Source: DASRAU01 sp035638075 (GTDB taxonomy: Bacteria > Acidobacteriota > Polarisedimenticolia > Gp22-AA2). From it: a stretch of DNA of 64,000 nucleotides. The notes under the pieces are model-generated. The model did not search any database. It was not told where the DNA came from and saw only the letters and a list, made by a program, of their open reading frames with translations. Below, in pieces: positions 49,957-59,000 of the stretch (positions are counted from its first letter, which is position 1; each line of letters begins with the position of its first letter). The DNA lies in the NCBI GenBank assembly GCA_035638075.1, contig DASRAU010000028.1:37932-101931 (forward strand). The letters are read 5' to 3'. A program made the translations under genes and the position numbers.

Positions 49957-50388
49957 CTAGAAGATGTACGGCACCATGCGCCTGGTGCGCTGCGCGTAGT
50001 CGCGGTACTCCGGATAGCGCTGCACGACGAGGTGCTCCTCCGATCGCATGCGCAGCAAGGCCCCGATCACCACCAGGACGGCGCATGCGACCGACTTCAG
50101 CGAAGGCTGCGCCAGGGCCCCGGCCCAGCAGAACAGGCACGCGGCGGTGTAGATGGGGTGCCGGATGAACCGGTACGGACCGGTCGTCACCAGTCCGCCG
50201 CTGGTCGGATCGGCGGCCGCATGGAAGCTGCGCCGCCCGAAGGTGATGCGCGCCCAGACCATCAGCGCCACCGCCGCCACCTGTGCGGCGACGGCCAAAG
50301 GCGCCGGCGAGAACAGCGCATGCGCGTAGAAGAGCCCCGCGATCCCCGCGACCATCAGCAGGAGACCTGCCAGCGACACGGCCCGCAT
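49957..50388 (-). CDS. isoprenylcysteine carboxyl methyltransferase-like membrane protein
   Basis: A 143-residue membrane protein with four hydrophobic segments and the family motif TGPYRFIRHPIYTAACLF, followed by MRSEEHLVVQRYPEYRDYAQRT. These ICMT/phospholipid-methyltransferase-like proteins bind S-adenosylmethionine between helices and methylate lipid-linked substrates or quinone precursors; the bacterial substrate is usually unknown. GGGAGGGG precedes the ATG at 50388. It is divergent from the methyltransferase at 50454, with ~65 bases between their starts. Confidence 0.85.
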   Translation of the reverse strand: MRAVSLAGLLLMVAGIAGLFYAHALFSPAPLAVAAQVAAVALMVWARITFGRRSFHAAADPTSGGLVTTGPYRFIRHPIYTAACLFCWAGALAQPSLKSVACAVLVVIGALLRMRSEEHLVVQRYPEYRDYAQRTRRMVPYIF

Positions 50389-50453
50389 CCACCCCTCCCC
50401 TGTCGGGGATGATACAGGGGGTAGACTGGGACGCGCACGGGCAGGAGGAAGCC

Positions 50454-51284
50454 ATGGACAACACCCCGGAAAGTGTCGAGAAGCACTACGGCCGCGGTCG
50501 GATCCTCGATTCGATTCTCGCGTCGCTCCGCCAGATGGGGAAGGACCCGGATCACCTGAAGCCCGAGGACCTCGCCCCGGTCGATGAATTCCACGTCCGC
50601 GGACGGGAGGGGACGGTCGAGCTGGCGGGTCGCGCTTCGATCCGGCCGGGAACGCGCGTCCTCGACGTGGGATGCGGGCTCGGGGGCACGGCCCGCTACC
50701 TGGCGGTCGAGCACGGGTGCCAGGTGACGGGGATCGACCTCACGGAGGAGTACGTCGAGGTCGCCAACGCCCTGGCGAAGCGGGTCGGACTGGCCGACCG
50801 GACACGCTTCCTGCAGGCGAACGCCCTGGCGATGCCTTTCGACGCCAGGGAGTTCGACATGGCCTGGACCCAGCATGTCCAGATGAACATCGCCGACAAG
50901 GCCGCCTTCTACCGGGAGATCGGCCGGGTCACGGCCCGCGGCGGGCGGTTCCTGTTCCACGACATCTTCGCCGGCGAGGGCGGGCCGCTGCACTTCCCCG
51001 TCCCGTGGGCGGAGGACGCCTCCATCAGCTTTCTCGCGACCCCCGCGCAGGCGAAGAAGCTTCTGGAGGATGCGGGCTTCGTCGTTCGCGAGTGGGTCGA
51101 CACGACCCAGGCCTCCCTGCAGTGGACTCTCGGCGTCATCGAAAGGGTCAAGGCGTCCGGCCTGCCTCCGCTCGGCATTCACCTGTTGATGGGCGAGACG
51201 GCGAAGACGAAGATCGAGACGGTCGTCCGCAACATGCGCGAAGGGCGCATCGTCGTGGTCCAGGCCTGCGCGGAGAAGCGCTAG
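50454..51284 (+). CDS. class I SAM-dependent methyltransferase
   Basis: A 276-residue protein with a Rossmann fold. Motif I is VLDVGCGLGGTARYLA (near residue 70), motif II-like TGIDLTEEYVEVANALAKR, then FLQANALAMPFDAREFD and a C-terminal lid. The pattern, with an upstream helical SVEKHYGRGRILDSILASL, resembles UbiE/sarcosine-glycine methyltransferase-type enzymes, so small molecules are more likely than macromolecules as substrate. GCAGGAGG lies 6 bases before the ATG. It starts 65 bases from the divergent ICMT gene and ends 7 bases before the DUF433 gene. Confidence 0.85.
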   Translation: MDNTPESVEKHYGRGRILDSILASLRQMGKDPDHLKPEDLAPVDEFHVRGREGTVELAGRASIRPGTRVLDVGCGLGGTARYLAVEHGCQVTGIDLTEEYVEVANALAKRVGLADRTRFLQANALAMPFDAREFDMAWTQHVQMNIADKAAFYREIGRVTARGGRFLFHDIFAGEGGPLHFPVPWAEDASISFLATPAQAKKLLEDAGFVVREWVDTTQASLQWTLGVIERVKASGLPPLGIHLLMGETAKTKIETVVRNMREGRIVVVQACAEKR

Positions 51285-51291
51285 GATTTCC

Positions 51292-51519
51292 ATGAAGGCC
51301 AAGACATCCGTCGTGCACAGCGACCCTGACATTCTGGGGGGCACCCCCGTCTTCGTCGGAACCCGCGTGCCGTTTCAGAACCTCCTCGATTACCTGGAGG
51401 GGGGCGAATCGCTGGACGAGTTCCTCGACGACTTCCCCAGTGTGACCCGGGAGCAGGCGGTGGCGGCTCTCGAAGAAGGCAAGGAGGCCGTTCTCGCCAA
51501 TGCGCGTTCTCCTCGATGA
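51292..51519 (+). CDS. DUF433 family antitoxin-like protein
   Basis: A 75-residue protein matching DUF433: HSDPDILGGTPVFVGTRVPF followed by LLDYLEGGESLDEFLDDFPSV and a helix with REQAVAALEEG. DUF433 proteins contain a helix-turn-helix-like fold and are encoded next to PIN-like DUF5615 toxins. Here the second gene is absent except for a possible remnant at its 3' end. No Shine-Dalgarno is visible; a TAGGAT box ends 4 bases before the ATG. It lies between the methyltransferase and the convergent TonB receptor gene. Confidence 0.8.
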   Translation: MKAKTSVVHSDPDILGGTPVFVGTRVPFQNLLDYLEGGESLDEFLDDFPSVTREQAVAALEEGKEAVLANARSPR

Positions 51520-51521
51520 GT
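51500..51521 (+). pseudogene. remnant of a DUF5615-type toxin start overlapping the antitoxin gene
   Basis: Overlapping the DUF433 stop, ATGCG is followed in the +1 frame by codons reading VLLDEC, the usual start of DUF5615 PIN-like toxins (M-R-x-LLDEC). The ATG is out of phase by one base and the similarity ends after the Cys codon, where sequence leading to the TonB-receptor gene takes over. This would be a deleted toxin with only its first codons left. The match is very short, so chance is possible. Confidence 0.3.
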
Positions 51522-51540
51522 GCCGTGTCGGAAGCCGGCC

Positions 51541-54500
51541 TCACCACTTCAGATTGAAGGAGAGCCCGTACAGCGCGGCGGTGTCGCGCAGGGTGCGGAT
51601 GACCTCCTGATCGTCGGGGGTGCGGTAGACGCTGGTCCGCTGCGGCTCCATGAAGTTCTTTGCCTTCAGCGTGAACGAGACGTCCACCTTGCCGCGCACG
51701 ATCTTCTGCGAGTAGGTGAAGTCCACGCTGCGGTAGGTCTCGGCGAAGGCGTTCGGGACGCCGCCGTTCTCGCCGGTCGCGGCCCCGGTCAAAAGCGTCT
51801 CCCCCGTCACGTTGTAGAAGAGGCCGCTCTGGATCCCCAGCCGGTCGTTGTCGTAGGAGACGCTGGCGTTGAAGATGTGGTCGGGCTGTCCCTGCAGGCG
51901 TCGCTGCTCTTCGTTCAGCCCGAAGTTGGCGAGCGACTGCTGCTCGATGACCGGCACGTCCACCGAGGAGTCGAGGCTGGTGTAGTTGGCGCCGACGGTC
52001 CAGCCCTCGAGCGGCTTGCCGAAGTTGCCCAGCGGATAGCGCGCCTCCACCTCGAACCCGTTCAGCTCGCCGTGCTCGTAGTTGACCGGCTGCACGAAGC
52101 GCCGGCCGCCGGCGACGACGAACGAGATCAGCTCGATCGGCTCGCTGATGTCCTTGGTGAAGAGGCTGGCCGCCAGCACCTCGCCCGGCTTCCTGAACCA
52201 CTCCCAGCGCAGGTCGTAGTTGGTGATGTGCGACAGCTGCAGATCGACGTTGCCGACGAACTCGTCACCGGCCAGGAACTCCTCGGTCGCCACCGGCGCC
52301 AGCTCGCGGAAGGTGGGACGCGCGATGGTCTTGCTCCAGGTGGCGCGGAGCTTCATCTCCGGCCGGATGGCGTAGATCAGGCCGACCGACGGCAGCACGT
52401 CGGCCTCGTCGATGTCGGCCGTGGCCTGCTCCGACGTCGCGTTCTCGAGGAACCGGTCGCCGCTGTCCGGGTTCTGCCGGATCACCTGGAGCAGCTTCCC
52501 CTCCGGGACGATGTTCATCTTGGTCGTCTCGTAGCGCGCCCCGGCCACCAGGTTCAGGGACGGGATGAGCGGCAGGTCGATCATCCCGTAGCCGGCCTCG
52601 ACCGACTGGTCGCCGGTGTAGTTCACGTCCTGGTCGTCGAGCGGATCGACGAACCACACCAGCTGGTCGCGCGGCGAGTAGGGGTACGGGACCGTGTCGG
52701 TCGCGGTGCAGCGCGTCTTGTCGTCGGGGCAGCGGAGCGCCGCGAACCCGATGCGCTCCGGGTCGTTCCAGACATCGGTCCACAGCTGACCCGGCTCGGT
52801 CGCCGCGAAGCGTGCGTACGTGCCGTTCAGCCGCTGCGCGGCGTTGCTGTTGGCGCTGGCCTGGTTCTGGAAGTGGTAGGTGAAGGAATCTTCGGTGTAA
52901 CCGCGGTCGGTCGTATCGTAGAAAAGGCCGGCCTTGACGTTCCCCTCGCTGTTCGTCCACTGGTCGAACGGCAGCGTGAGGTTGACCGCCCCCTGCGGCC
53001 CCGATTCCTTGATGTTGCGGAAGATGCGGCGCGTGCGGTCGGCGTCGTTGGTGCTGTTGATCCAGTCGCCGGTCTGCGTCGCCGGGAAGAAGTTGTAGAG
53101 GAAGAAGCGCACGTCCGGCTCGTCCTGCCGCGTGGTGTTCCAGGTCGCGAACCAGTCGAGCCTGACGCCCTTCCAGGCGGCGTCGGTCCAGTGGTGTTTG
53201 CCGTAGAACTGGCCCGAGCCGACGGTGCGCTCGGTGTAGTGCAGCGACTGGTTCGTCTGCACGGTGTCGTCCCCGGCCAGCTGCAACCGCGCCTCGTCCT
53301 CGGCCGACTGGTTGCCGATCAGCCGGAAGCCCATCTCGTGGTTCTCGCTCGCCTGGTAGACGAAGGAGCCGAGCACCCCGACCAGCACCTCGTCGAGGCC
53401 GGCGCTGTCGATGCGCGGCTGGCCGATGCGCAGCGGCTGGCTCGGGTCGGAGACCTCGTAGCTGTTGTTCTGGCCGCCTTCGTAGAAGTCGTACTTGTGC
53501 GTGTAGGTGAGCGCGCCCATGACGCCGACGGCGCTCCCCTCCCCCTGGTCGAAGCGGTCGCCGCCGACGACCGAGAAGGAGGTGTTGGGCCCCGGCGCCT
53601 CGCGCGTCGTCCCCATCACCGGCTGGAAGGAGCGGGAGAGATCGCTCCACTCCTGCGCGTTGGCGATTCTCTGGGCGTTGGCGCTGTAGCTCCCCGTGTT
53701 CGGCGGGAAGGACGTGGACGGCAGGTTTTTCGTCTTCGCGTCCTCGGGGAGGGCCCGATCGTCGCCGGCGATGCCGAGCGCCGTGACGCCGCCCCCTTCG
53801 TAAGTCAGGAAATCCTCGTTGCCGGTGGCGTTCGAGTTGTACTCGACGCCGAACGAGGTCGAGAAGAGCTTCTCGTCCGGCACGCCCTTGGTGACGATGT
53901 CGATGCCGCCGCCGGTGAAGTCGCCCTGCAGCTCGGGGGTGAAGGTCTTGGTGACGGTGACGCTCTCGATGGTGCCGGTCGGGAACAGGTCCACCTGCAC
54001 GGCGCGGCGGCGCGGGTCGGCGCTCGGGATCTTCACGCCGTTGAGGGTCGTGCCGGTGTAGCGGTCGGACAGGCCGCGCACCACAGCGTACTTGCCGCCG
54101 GTCACCGAGGCGCCGACGACGAACTTGAGCGCGCCCGCGACGTCGGTCGCGCCTGACTTCGACATGATCTCCGAGGAAATGGCGTCCTGCACCGTCGTCG
54201 CCTCGGAGCGGATGTCGAGCAAGCCGACCTCGGTGCCGCCGAGGATGTCTTCTCCTGTGACCACCATCTCGTCCATCTCGGTCACCTCGATGCTCAGCTC
54301 GGTGCGCACCTCGGCCATGGTGCCGGCGTTGACCACGATGTCGGCGGCGACCTTGCGCTGGTAGCCGTCCTTGGTGAACGCGAGGGTGTAGGTGCCGGGG
54401 GGCACGCGCTCGAAGACGAACGCTCCGTCGGCGCCCGTCTGGACGGCGAGGAACGCCTCCATGATGGTGACGCGCACGCCGGCCAGCGTCACGCCGAAGT

Positions 54501-54642
54501 CCTTGTCGGTGACCGTGCCGCGCACGACGCCGAAGATCGGCCCCTGCGCCCACGCCGGCGCGGCCGTCGACAGCACGCAACCGATCAACAGGACGATGGC
54601 GGTGAGCGCGGTCCGGAGCTGTGGCGTGCCGTCCATCCTCAT
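51541..54642 (-). CDS. TonB-dependent outer-membrane receptor with carboxypeptidase-like N-terminal domain
   Basis: A 1033-residue protein from the ATG at 54642. A signal peptide (TALTAIVLLIGCVLSTAAPAWA) is followed by a CarboxypepD_reg-like domain (~36-115, GVVRGTVTDKDFGVTLAGVRV). The plug (~120-260) has GALKFVVGASVTGGKYAVVR and the TonB-box-like ELSIEVTEMDEMVVTGE just before it. A large barrel with many aromatic-ended strands follows, ending in YGLSFNLKW. Such proteins import a ligand powered by TonB; carbohydrate or peptide substrates are typical of this N-terminal domain. Upstream lies a clear Pho-box-like promoter. The TonB system encoded at 44898-49809 is the obvious partner. Confidence 0.93.
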   Translation of the reverse strand: MRMDGTPQLRTALTAIVLLIGCVLSTAAPAWAQGPIFGVVRGTVTDKDFGVTLAGVRVTIMEAFLAVQTGADGAFVFERVPPGTYTLAFTKDGYQRKVAADIVVNAGTMAEVRTELSIEVTEMDEMVVTGEDILGGTEVGLLDIRSEATTVQDAISSEIMSKSGATDVAGALKFVVGASVTGGKYAVVRGLSDRYTGTTLNGVKIPSADPRRRAVQVDLFPTGTIESVTVTKTFTPELQGDFTGGGIDIVTKGVPDEKLFSTSFGVEYNSNATGNEDFLTYEGGGVTALGIAGDDRALPEDAKTKNLPSTSFPPNTGSYSANAQRIANAQEWSDLSRSFQPVMGTTREAPGPNTSFSVVGGDRFDQGEGSAVGVMGALTYTHKYDFYEGGQNNSYEVSDPSQPLRIGQPRIDSAGLDEVLVGVLGSFVYQASENHEMGFRLIGNQSAEDEARLQLAGDDTVQTNQSLHYTERTVGSGQFYGKHHWTDAAWKGVRLDWFATWNTTRQDEPDVRFFLYNFFPATQTGDWINSTNDADRTRRIFRNIKESGPQGAVNLTLPFDQWTNSEGNVKAGLFYDTTDRGYTEDSFTYHFQNQASANSNAAQRLNGTYARFAATEPGQLWTDVWNDPERIGFAALRCPDDKTRCTATDTVPYPYSPRDQLVWFVDPLDDQDVNYTGDQSVEAGYGMIDLPLIPSLNLVAGARYETTKMNIVPEGKLLQVIRQNPDSGDRFLENATSEQATADIDEADVLPSVGLIYAIRPEMKLRATWSKTIARPTFRELAPVATEEFLAGDEFVGNVDLQLSHITNYDLRWEWFRKPGEVLAASLFTKDISEPIELISFVVAGGRRFVQPVNYEHGELNGFEVEARYPLGNFGKPLEGWTVGANYTSLDSSVDVPVIEQQSLANFGLNEEQRRLQGQPDHIFNASVSYDNDRLGIQSGLFYNVTGETLLTGAATGENGGVPNAFAETYRSVDFTYSQKIVRGKVDVSFTLKAKNFMEPQRTSVYRTPDDQEVIRTLRDTAALYGLSFNLKW

Positions 54643-54710
54643 CTCGCTCGAAGGGGGAAGCGCGCCGGGTTCGGGCGCCGATTCGGTGCCGCTCCTGCGA
54701 TGCCGCGCGG

Positions 54711-54795
54711 AGATTAGAGGGGGACGGTGACGGACGGGACACGGCACCGTGACGCTTGAGTGACCGCGTGCCGGACGTGTGACGTCAGTGTGACG
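54711..54795 (-). promoter_or_regulatory. Pho-box-like promoter of the TonB-dependent receptor
   Basis: On the minus strand, TCAC units fall in an 11-bp register: CGTCACACTGA then CGTCACACGTC at 54795-54774, and a second set ending with CGTCACGGTGC, a degenerate unit and CGTCACCGTCC (last TCAC at 54730-54727). Exactly 10 bp later is TAATCT (54716-54711), a good -10 box. The start codon lies ~70 bases further. The spacing equals that of the promoters at 8665 and 60026. Confidence 0.6.
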
Positions 54796-54801
54796 CGGCG
54801 C

Positions 54802-55986
54802 TCACCACGGTTCGCCGAGACCGGCCAGCAGGCTTTCGAGTCGCAACCGCAGCGCTTCGTCCGGTACGACGCCGTCCTGGCCCATCTGGCGGCAGATGGC
54901 CGAGAGCGCAATGGCGCGCGGCCGTGACAGTCGCATGGCGGCCGCGTTGTCGATGGCCTTGAGGTCGAGCCTTCGGGCGCGCTCGGAGTCCGGCACCTGG
55001 CGCCAGGCCGAGGCGATGCGCTCGATGAGCCCGGGCTGGTCGATGCTGAGCGCCTGGGACACGAGTCCTTCGGCGTCCTGCAGCGGCTTGCGGGCCTTCT
55101 GCGGCTCGCCGCTCTCCGCCCAGGCGCGGCCGACGGCGATGAGCCCCGGGATCGCCTCCGGCGGATTCTTCGCGTTGCTGGAGACCAGCTTCGCGGCCTC
55201 GGAGATCGCCTGCTTCGCGTCGCCCTTGCGGCCGAGCGCGGCATACGCGGGCGCGATCTGCAGCAATCCGTCGAGCCGGCGCTCGATCGGCAGGCGGTCG
55301 GCGGACGAGCGGGCCGCGTCGAGCGCCAGCAGCCGCGAGGCCTTCGGCGCGTCGGCGTGCTTCGCCAGGGCGAGGTAGCCGGTGGTGCGTCCCCAGGCGG
55401 CGTCGAGATCGTTGTTGCTCTCGAGCGCCCGGAGCTTTTCCATCCCCTGCTCGAAGTTGCCCTGCACCGCGGCGGCCACGGCGTCGGTCGCGGCGGCGCG
55501 GCCGGAGTACTGGATCGGATCGTTGCTGGCGAGGTCGGCCGTGATCCTGTTCGACTGCTCGTGGTCGCCGAGCAGCGCCAGCGCTTCGGCGACCTGCGAC
55601 GAGATGCGCGGGTTCTCCCAACCGCTGGTGCTCTGCCGCACCTCCTCGGCCTTGGCGATGAAGCCGCGCGCCTCGTCGGCCCGGCCGGCGCGTGCCAGCT
55701 CGGTCGCCATGGTGGCGTAGAGGCTGCCGCGCCGCCAGCCTTCGATCTGGGTGGCGCGCCTGGCCGCCTCGTCATAGGCGCCGGCGGCGGCGTATTCCCC
55801 GAGGGCCAGCTCCTGCGCCTTCGCCCGGTCGCGCGCGTCGCTCTTGATGGCGGTCGCGAACCGGAAGGCGAAGTCGAGCGACTCGAGTCCGGGCTCGGCC
55901 ATCGCCGCACCCGCCGCCGACGCCGCCAGCATCAGCGCCACGCCGCTCAGAGACATCCGGGACATCGAGACGAAACGGCTCTTCAT
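54802..55986 (-). CDS. exported helical-repeat (TPR-like) protein
   Basis: A 394-residue protein. GGAGGAG lies 8 bases before the ATG at 55986. A signal peptide (MSLSGVALMLAASAAGAAMA) is followed by about 8-9 helical hairpins of TPR or Sel1-like character, with repeats such as YDEAARRATQIEGWRRGSL, DHEQSNRITADLASNDP and AYAALGRKGDAKQAISEAAK. It resembles scaffold proteins of periplasmic complexes, and its position between the beta-helix and receptor genes suggests they act together. The upstream gap has a 12-bp hairpin that may limit read-through. Function not known. Confidence 0.65.
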   Translation of the reverse strand: MKSRFVSMSRMSLSGVALMLAASAAGAAMAEPGLESLDFAFRFATAIKSDARDRAKAQELALGEYAAAGAYDEAARRATQIEGWRRGSLYATMATELARAGRADEARGFIAKAEEVRQSTSGWENPRISSQVAEALALLGDHEQSNRITADLASNDPIQYSGRAAATDAVAAAVQGNFEQGMEKLRALESNNDLDAAWGRTTGYLALAKHADAPKASRLLALDAARSSADRLPIERRLDGLLQIAPAYAALGRKGDAKQAISEAAKLVSSNAKNPPEAIPGLIAVGRAWAESGEPQKARKPLQDAEGLVSQALSIDQPGLIERIASAWRQVPDSERARRLDLKAIDNAAAMRLSRPRAIALSAICRQMGQDGVVPDEALRLRLESLLAGLGEPW

Positions 55987-56021
55987 CGACTCATCTCCTC
56001 CAGAAACACGAACGGACGGAA

Positions 56022-56053
56022 GGGCGGGAGCGCCCATGACAGCGCTCCCGCCC
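56022..56053. terminator. hairpin between the beta-helix gene and the repeat-protein gene
   Basis: GGGCGGGAGCGC (56022-56033) and GCGCTCCCGCCC (56042-56053) form a perfect 12-bp stem with an 8-base loop. On the minus strand it follows the beta-helix gene (ending 56083) and precedes the repeat-protein gene (starting 55986). The trailing tract is not T-rich, so it may be an attenuator or mRNA-stabilising element rather than a full terminator. Confidence 0.55.
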
Positions 56054-56082
56054 CCCGTCTCCCTCTCGTCCCGCGGCGGTGA

Positions 56083-59000
56083 TTAGTTGCAGGTCACCCC
56101 GGTCTGCTCGACGCCGGTGGTGGTGTTGAAGCCCATGGTCCCCTGGCCGCAGGCGTTCTGCGACCGGACCTGGTAGTAGAAGACCTCGCCGAGCGCCGGG
56201 ATGGAGGCGTCGCTCTTCGTGGTCGGGAACTGGTCAGCCGCCACGCAGGTCGCGGCGCCGTAGTTGAGCGGCGTGCCGAACGACGACCGCGCGGCGCGCA
56301 GCACGTCGTAGAAGACCAGCCCCATGTTGCCGGGCAGGGCCACCGGGTCCCAGGTGAACAGGCCGGCCTGGGTCTCCTGGATGTTCGTGACCTCGTCCGG
56401 AACCACGTTGGATCCCGCGCCGCACGAAGGTCGGTAGCCGAGCGTGCCGCTGTTGGTCCAGGAGGTGGACCAGTCCACGGTGCCGAACGCGCCGCGGTAC
56501 TGCGCCGGCTCGAAGAAGCCGTCGTTCGGCGCGACACGGTTGGTGGTGAGCAGCGGGCTGCCCGACGCCGGACGCGGGTCGATCGAGTCGATCGGGTCGG
56601 GTGTCCCGGCGTTGCCGGAGCCGGCGCGGTGCAGCGTACGGATCGGCAGGGCCGAGGCGCACGGGATGTACTGGTTGTTGAGCGCGGCATTGGTGAACAT
56701 GCCGTTGTCGTGGTGGATCTTGTTGGCGTCGCCCGGAAGCGCGATGCCGTAGTCCTCCGGAGCGTCGTCGCACGACGCGCCGGCCGGGCAGGTCGCCGCG
56801 GTCAGGCAGAGCGCGCCGCCGATGCTGCAGACGCCCTGGGTCACCATCACGCCCTGGGGCCGCGGACCACCCTGCGGGAAGGTCCCGCTCAGGAGATCCT
56901 GCTGGCGGCGGATGCAGTAGAAGGTGTTGTTCTGCAGCTCCAGCTCGAAGGTCGAGGCCGGACCCTTCTGGTCGTTGACGCAGACCTCGCCGATGGGGCA
57001 CTGCGGCGTCGCCGTGCAGACGGTCGCGGTCGTGACGCTGCAGTGTCCCTGGTTGAGCACGTAGGCCGCGCCGGCCCGCTCGCCCGAGGTGTTGGCCGAG
57101 TTCGACGAGGCCGTCCCGCCCTCGATCAGCGCCTCGGCGCCGCCGAAGTCGAGGAAGGCGCTGTTGTACCAGCGGCCGCCCGAGTTGTCGCGGAAGTGCA
57201 GCGCCGTGTTCTCGCCGTGCGCCGTGTAGTCCTTCTGCGCGCCCAGACCCACGAAGGTCATGTTGTAGGCGGTCGGGATCGACTTCGGCAGCGAGGCGTC
57301 GCCGACGTTGCCGCCGTCGAGCTCGCCACCCTTGTCGGATTTGTCGGTCCCCGGCGTCCCCTGCATGAGCAGCACGAACTGCAGCTTGCCGCGGTAACCC
57401 TCGTCCCAGTCGGTGCCGTCGTCGCCGGGGCTGACGAGCACGGCGCGCTTGATGTTGACCGTGCCGCCGAAGAACTCGATGGCGTCGTCCTTGCCCTGGA
57501 AGACCTCGATGTTGGTGATGTCGGTCTCGCGACCGACCCCGCCGACCGTCAGGCCGTTGATCTCGTTGTTCGGCGACAGGTTGAAGCCGCCGTAACGGAT
57601 CGACACGTAGTTGAGCGTGCCGCTGTCGTCGTCATCGCAGGACGCCGGGAACAGCGGCGACGCCGAGCAGTTGCCGTAGAGGCCCAGGCCGCCGGCGGCG
57701 TTGAGGCCTTCGATCTGCACCTCGCGCGCGGGGTTCGGCGCGCCGACGGTGTTGTTGGCGACGTACGTGCGCCCGAGGAGGATGAGACCGCCCCAGGTGC
57801 CGGTGAAGGCGCGGGCGTTGGCCGGGTTGTCGTACGGGTCGAACCCCGGGTGCCCGTCCACGTTCGAGTCGTCTTCGTTGGTGAAGACGATCGGCCTGGC
57901 GGCGGTGCCGTTGGCGATGATCTTGGCGCCGCGGGTGATGACCAGCGTCCCCGGATCCTGCACGCCCGGGGTCTCGGCGTCCGGCAGGCCGCGCACGACG
58001 GTCCCCGGGTCGATGGTGAGCGTCACGCCCGCCTCGACGTAGATGACGGTGCCGAGGAGGTAGTCGTTGTCGGCCGTCCAGTGGAACAGGCTCGGGTTGC
58101 TGAGGGTGGTGATGTTCGAAGAGATCAGGACCTGGGGCTTCGGCGGGAAGTAGCCGAGGCGCGCGGTGTTGGTCCACCCCGCCGCCCAGTTCTCGTCGCC
58201 GAAGGCGCCGCGGTACGGCGCCGGCTCGAAGAAGCCGTCGGCCGGCGGCACCCGGTTGGTCGTCAGCAGCGGTGAGCCTATGGACGGCCGCGGGTCGATC
58301 AGGCTGATCGGACTGGGGTTCGTCGCCAGGCCCGTGTTGTCGCGGACCAGCGCGCGAATCGGCAGCGCGCCGCAGGGGATGTACTGGTTGTCGAGCGCCG
58401 CGTTGGTGAACGCGCCGTTGTCATGGTGGAACCTGTTGGCGTCACCGGGAAGCGCGATGCCGTAGTCCTCGGGGGCGTCGTCGCACGAAGCACCCGCCGG
58501 GCACGTCGCCGCGGTCAGGCACAGCGCCCCGCCGATGCTGCAGACGCCCTGGGTGACCATCGACGTCACCGGGCGCGGTCCGCCCGACGGGAAGGTCCCG
58601 GTGAGCAGGTCTTCCTTGCGGCGGATGCAGTACCAGGTGTCGTCCTCGAGTTCCAGGTCGAAGGTCGAGGCCGGCCCCTTCTGGTCGATGACGCAGACCT
58701 CGGGGGACACGCAACCGGCGTTGCTGGTGCACGCGGTCGCGGTCGTGACGCTGCAGTGGCCCTGGTTCAGGACGTAGGCCGAGCCGGCCCGCTCGCCCGA
58801 GGTGTTGGCCGAGTTCGACGTCGCCGTCCCACCCTCGATCAGCGCCTCGGCGCCGCCGAAGTCCATGAACACGCTGTTGTACCAGCGGCCGCCGGAGTTG
58901 TCGCGGAAGTGCAGCGCGGTGTTCTCGCCGTGCGCCGTGTAGTCCTTCTGCGCGCCCAGGCCCACGAAGGTCGCGTTGTAGACGGTCGGGATCGACTTCG

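Noticed and set aside
51520..54156. 878-codon plus-strand open frame
   Set aside because: Lies opposite the TonB receptor gene; no ribosome site or domain; shadow of its codon bias.
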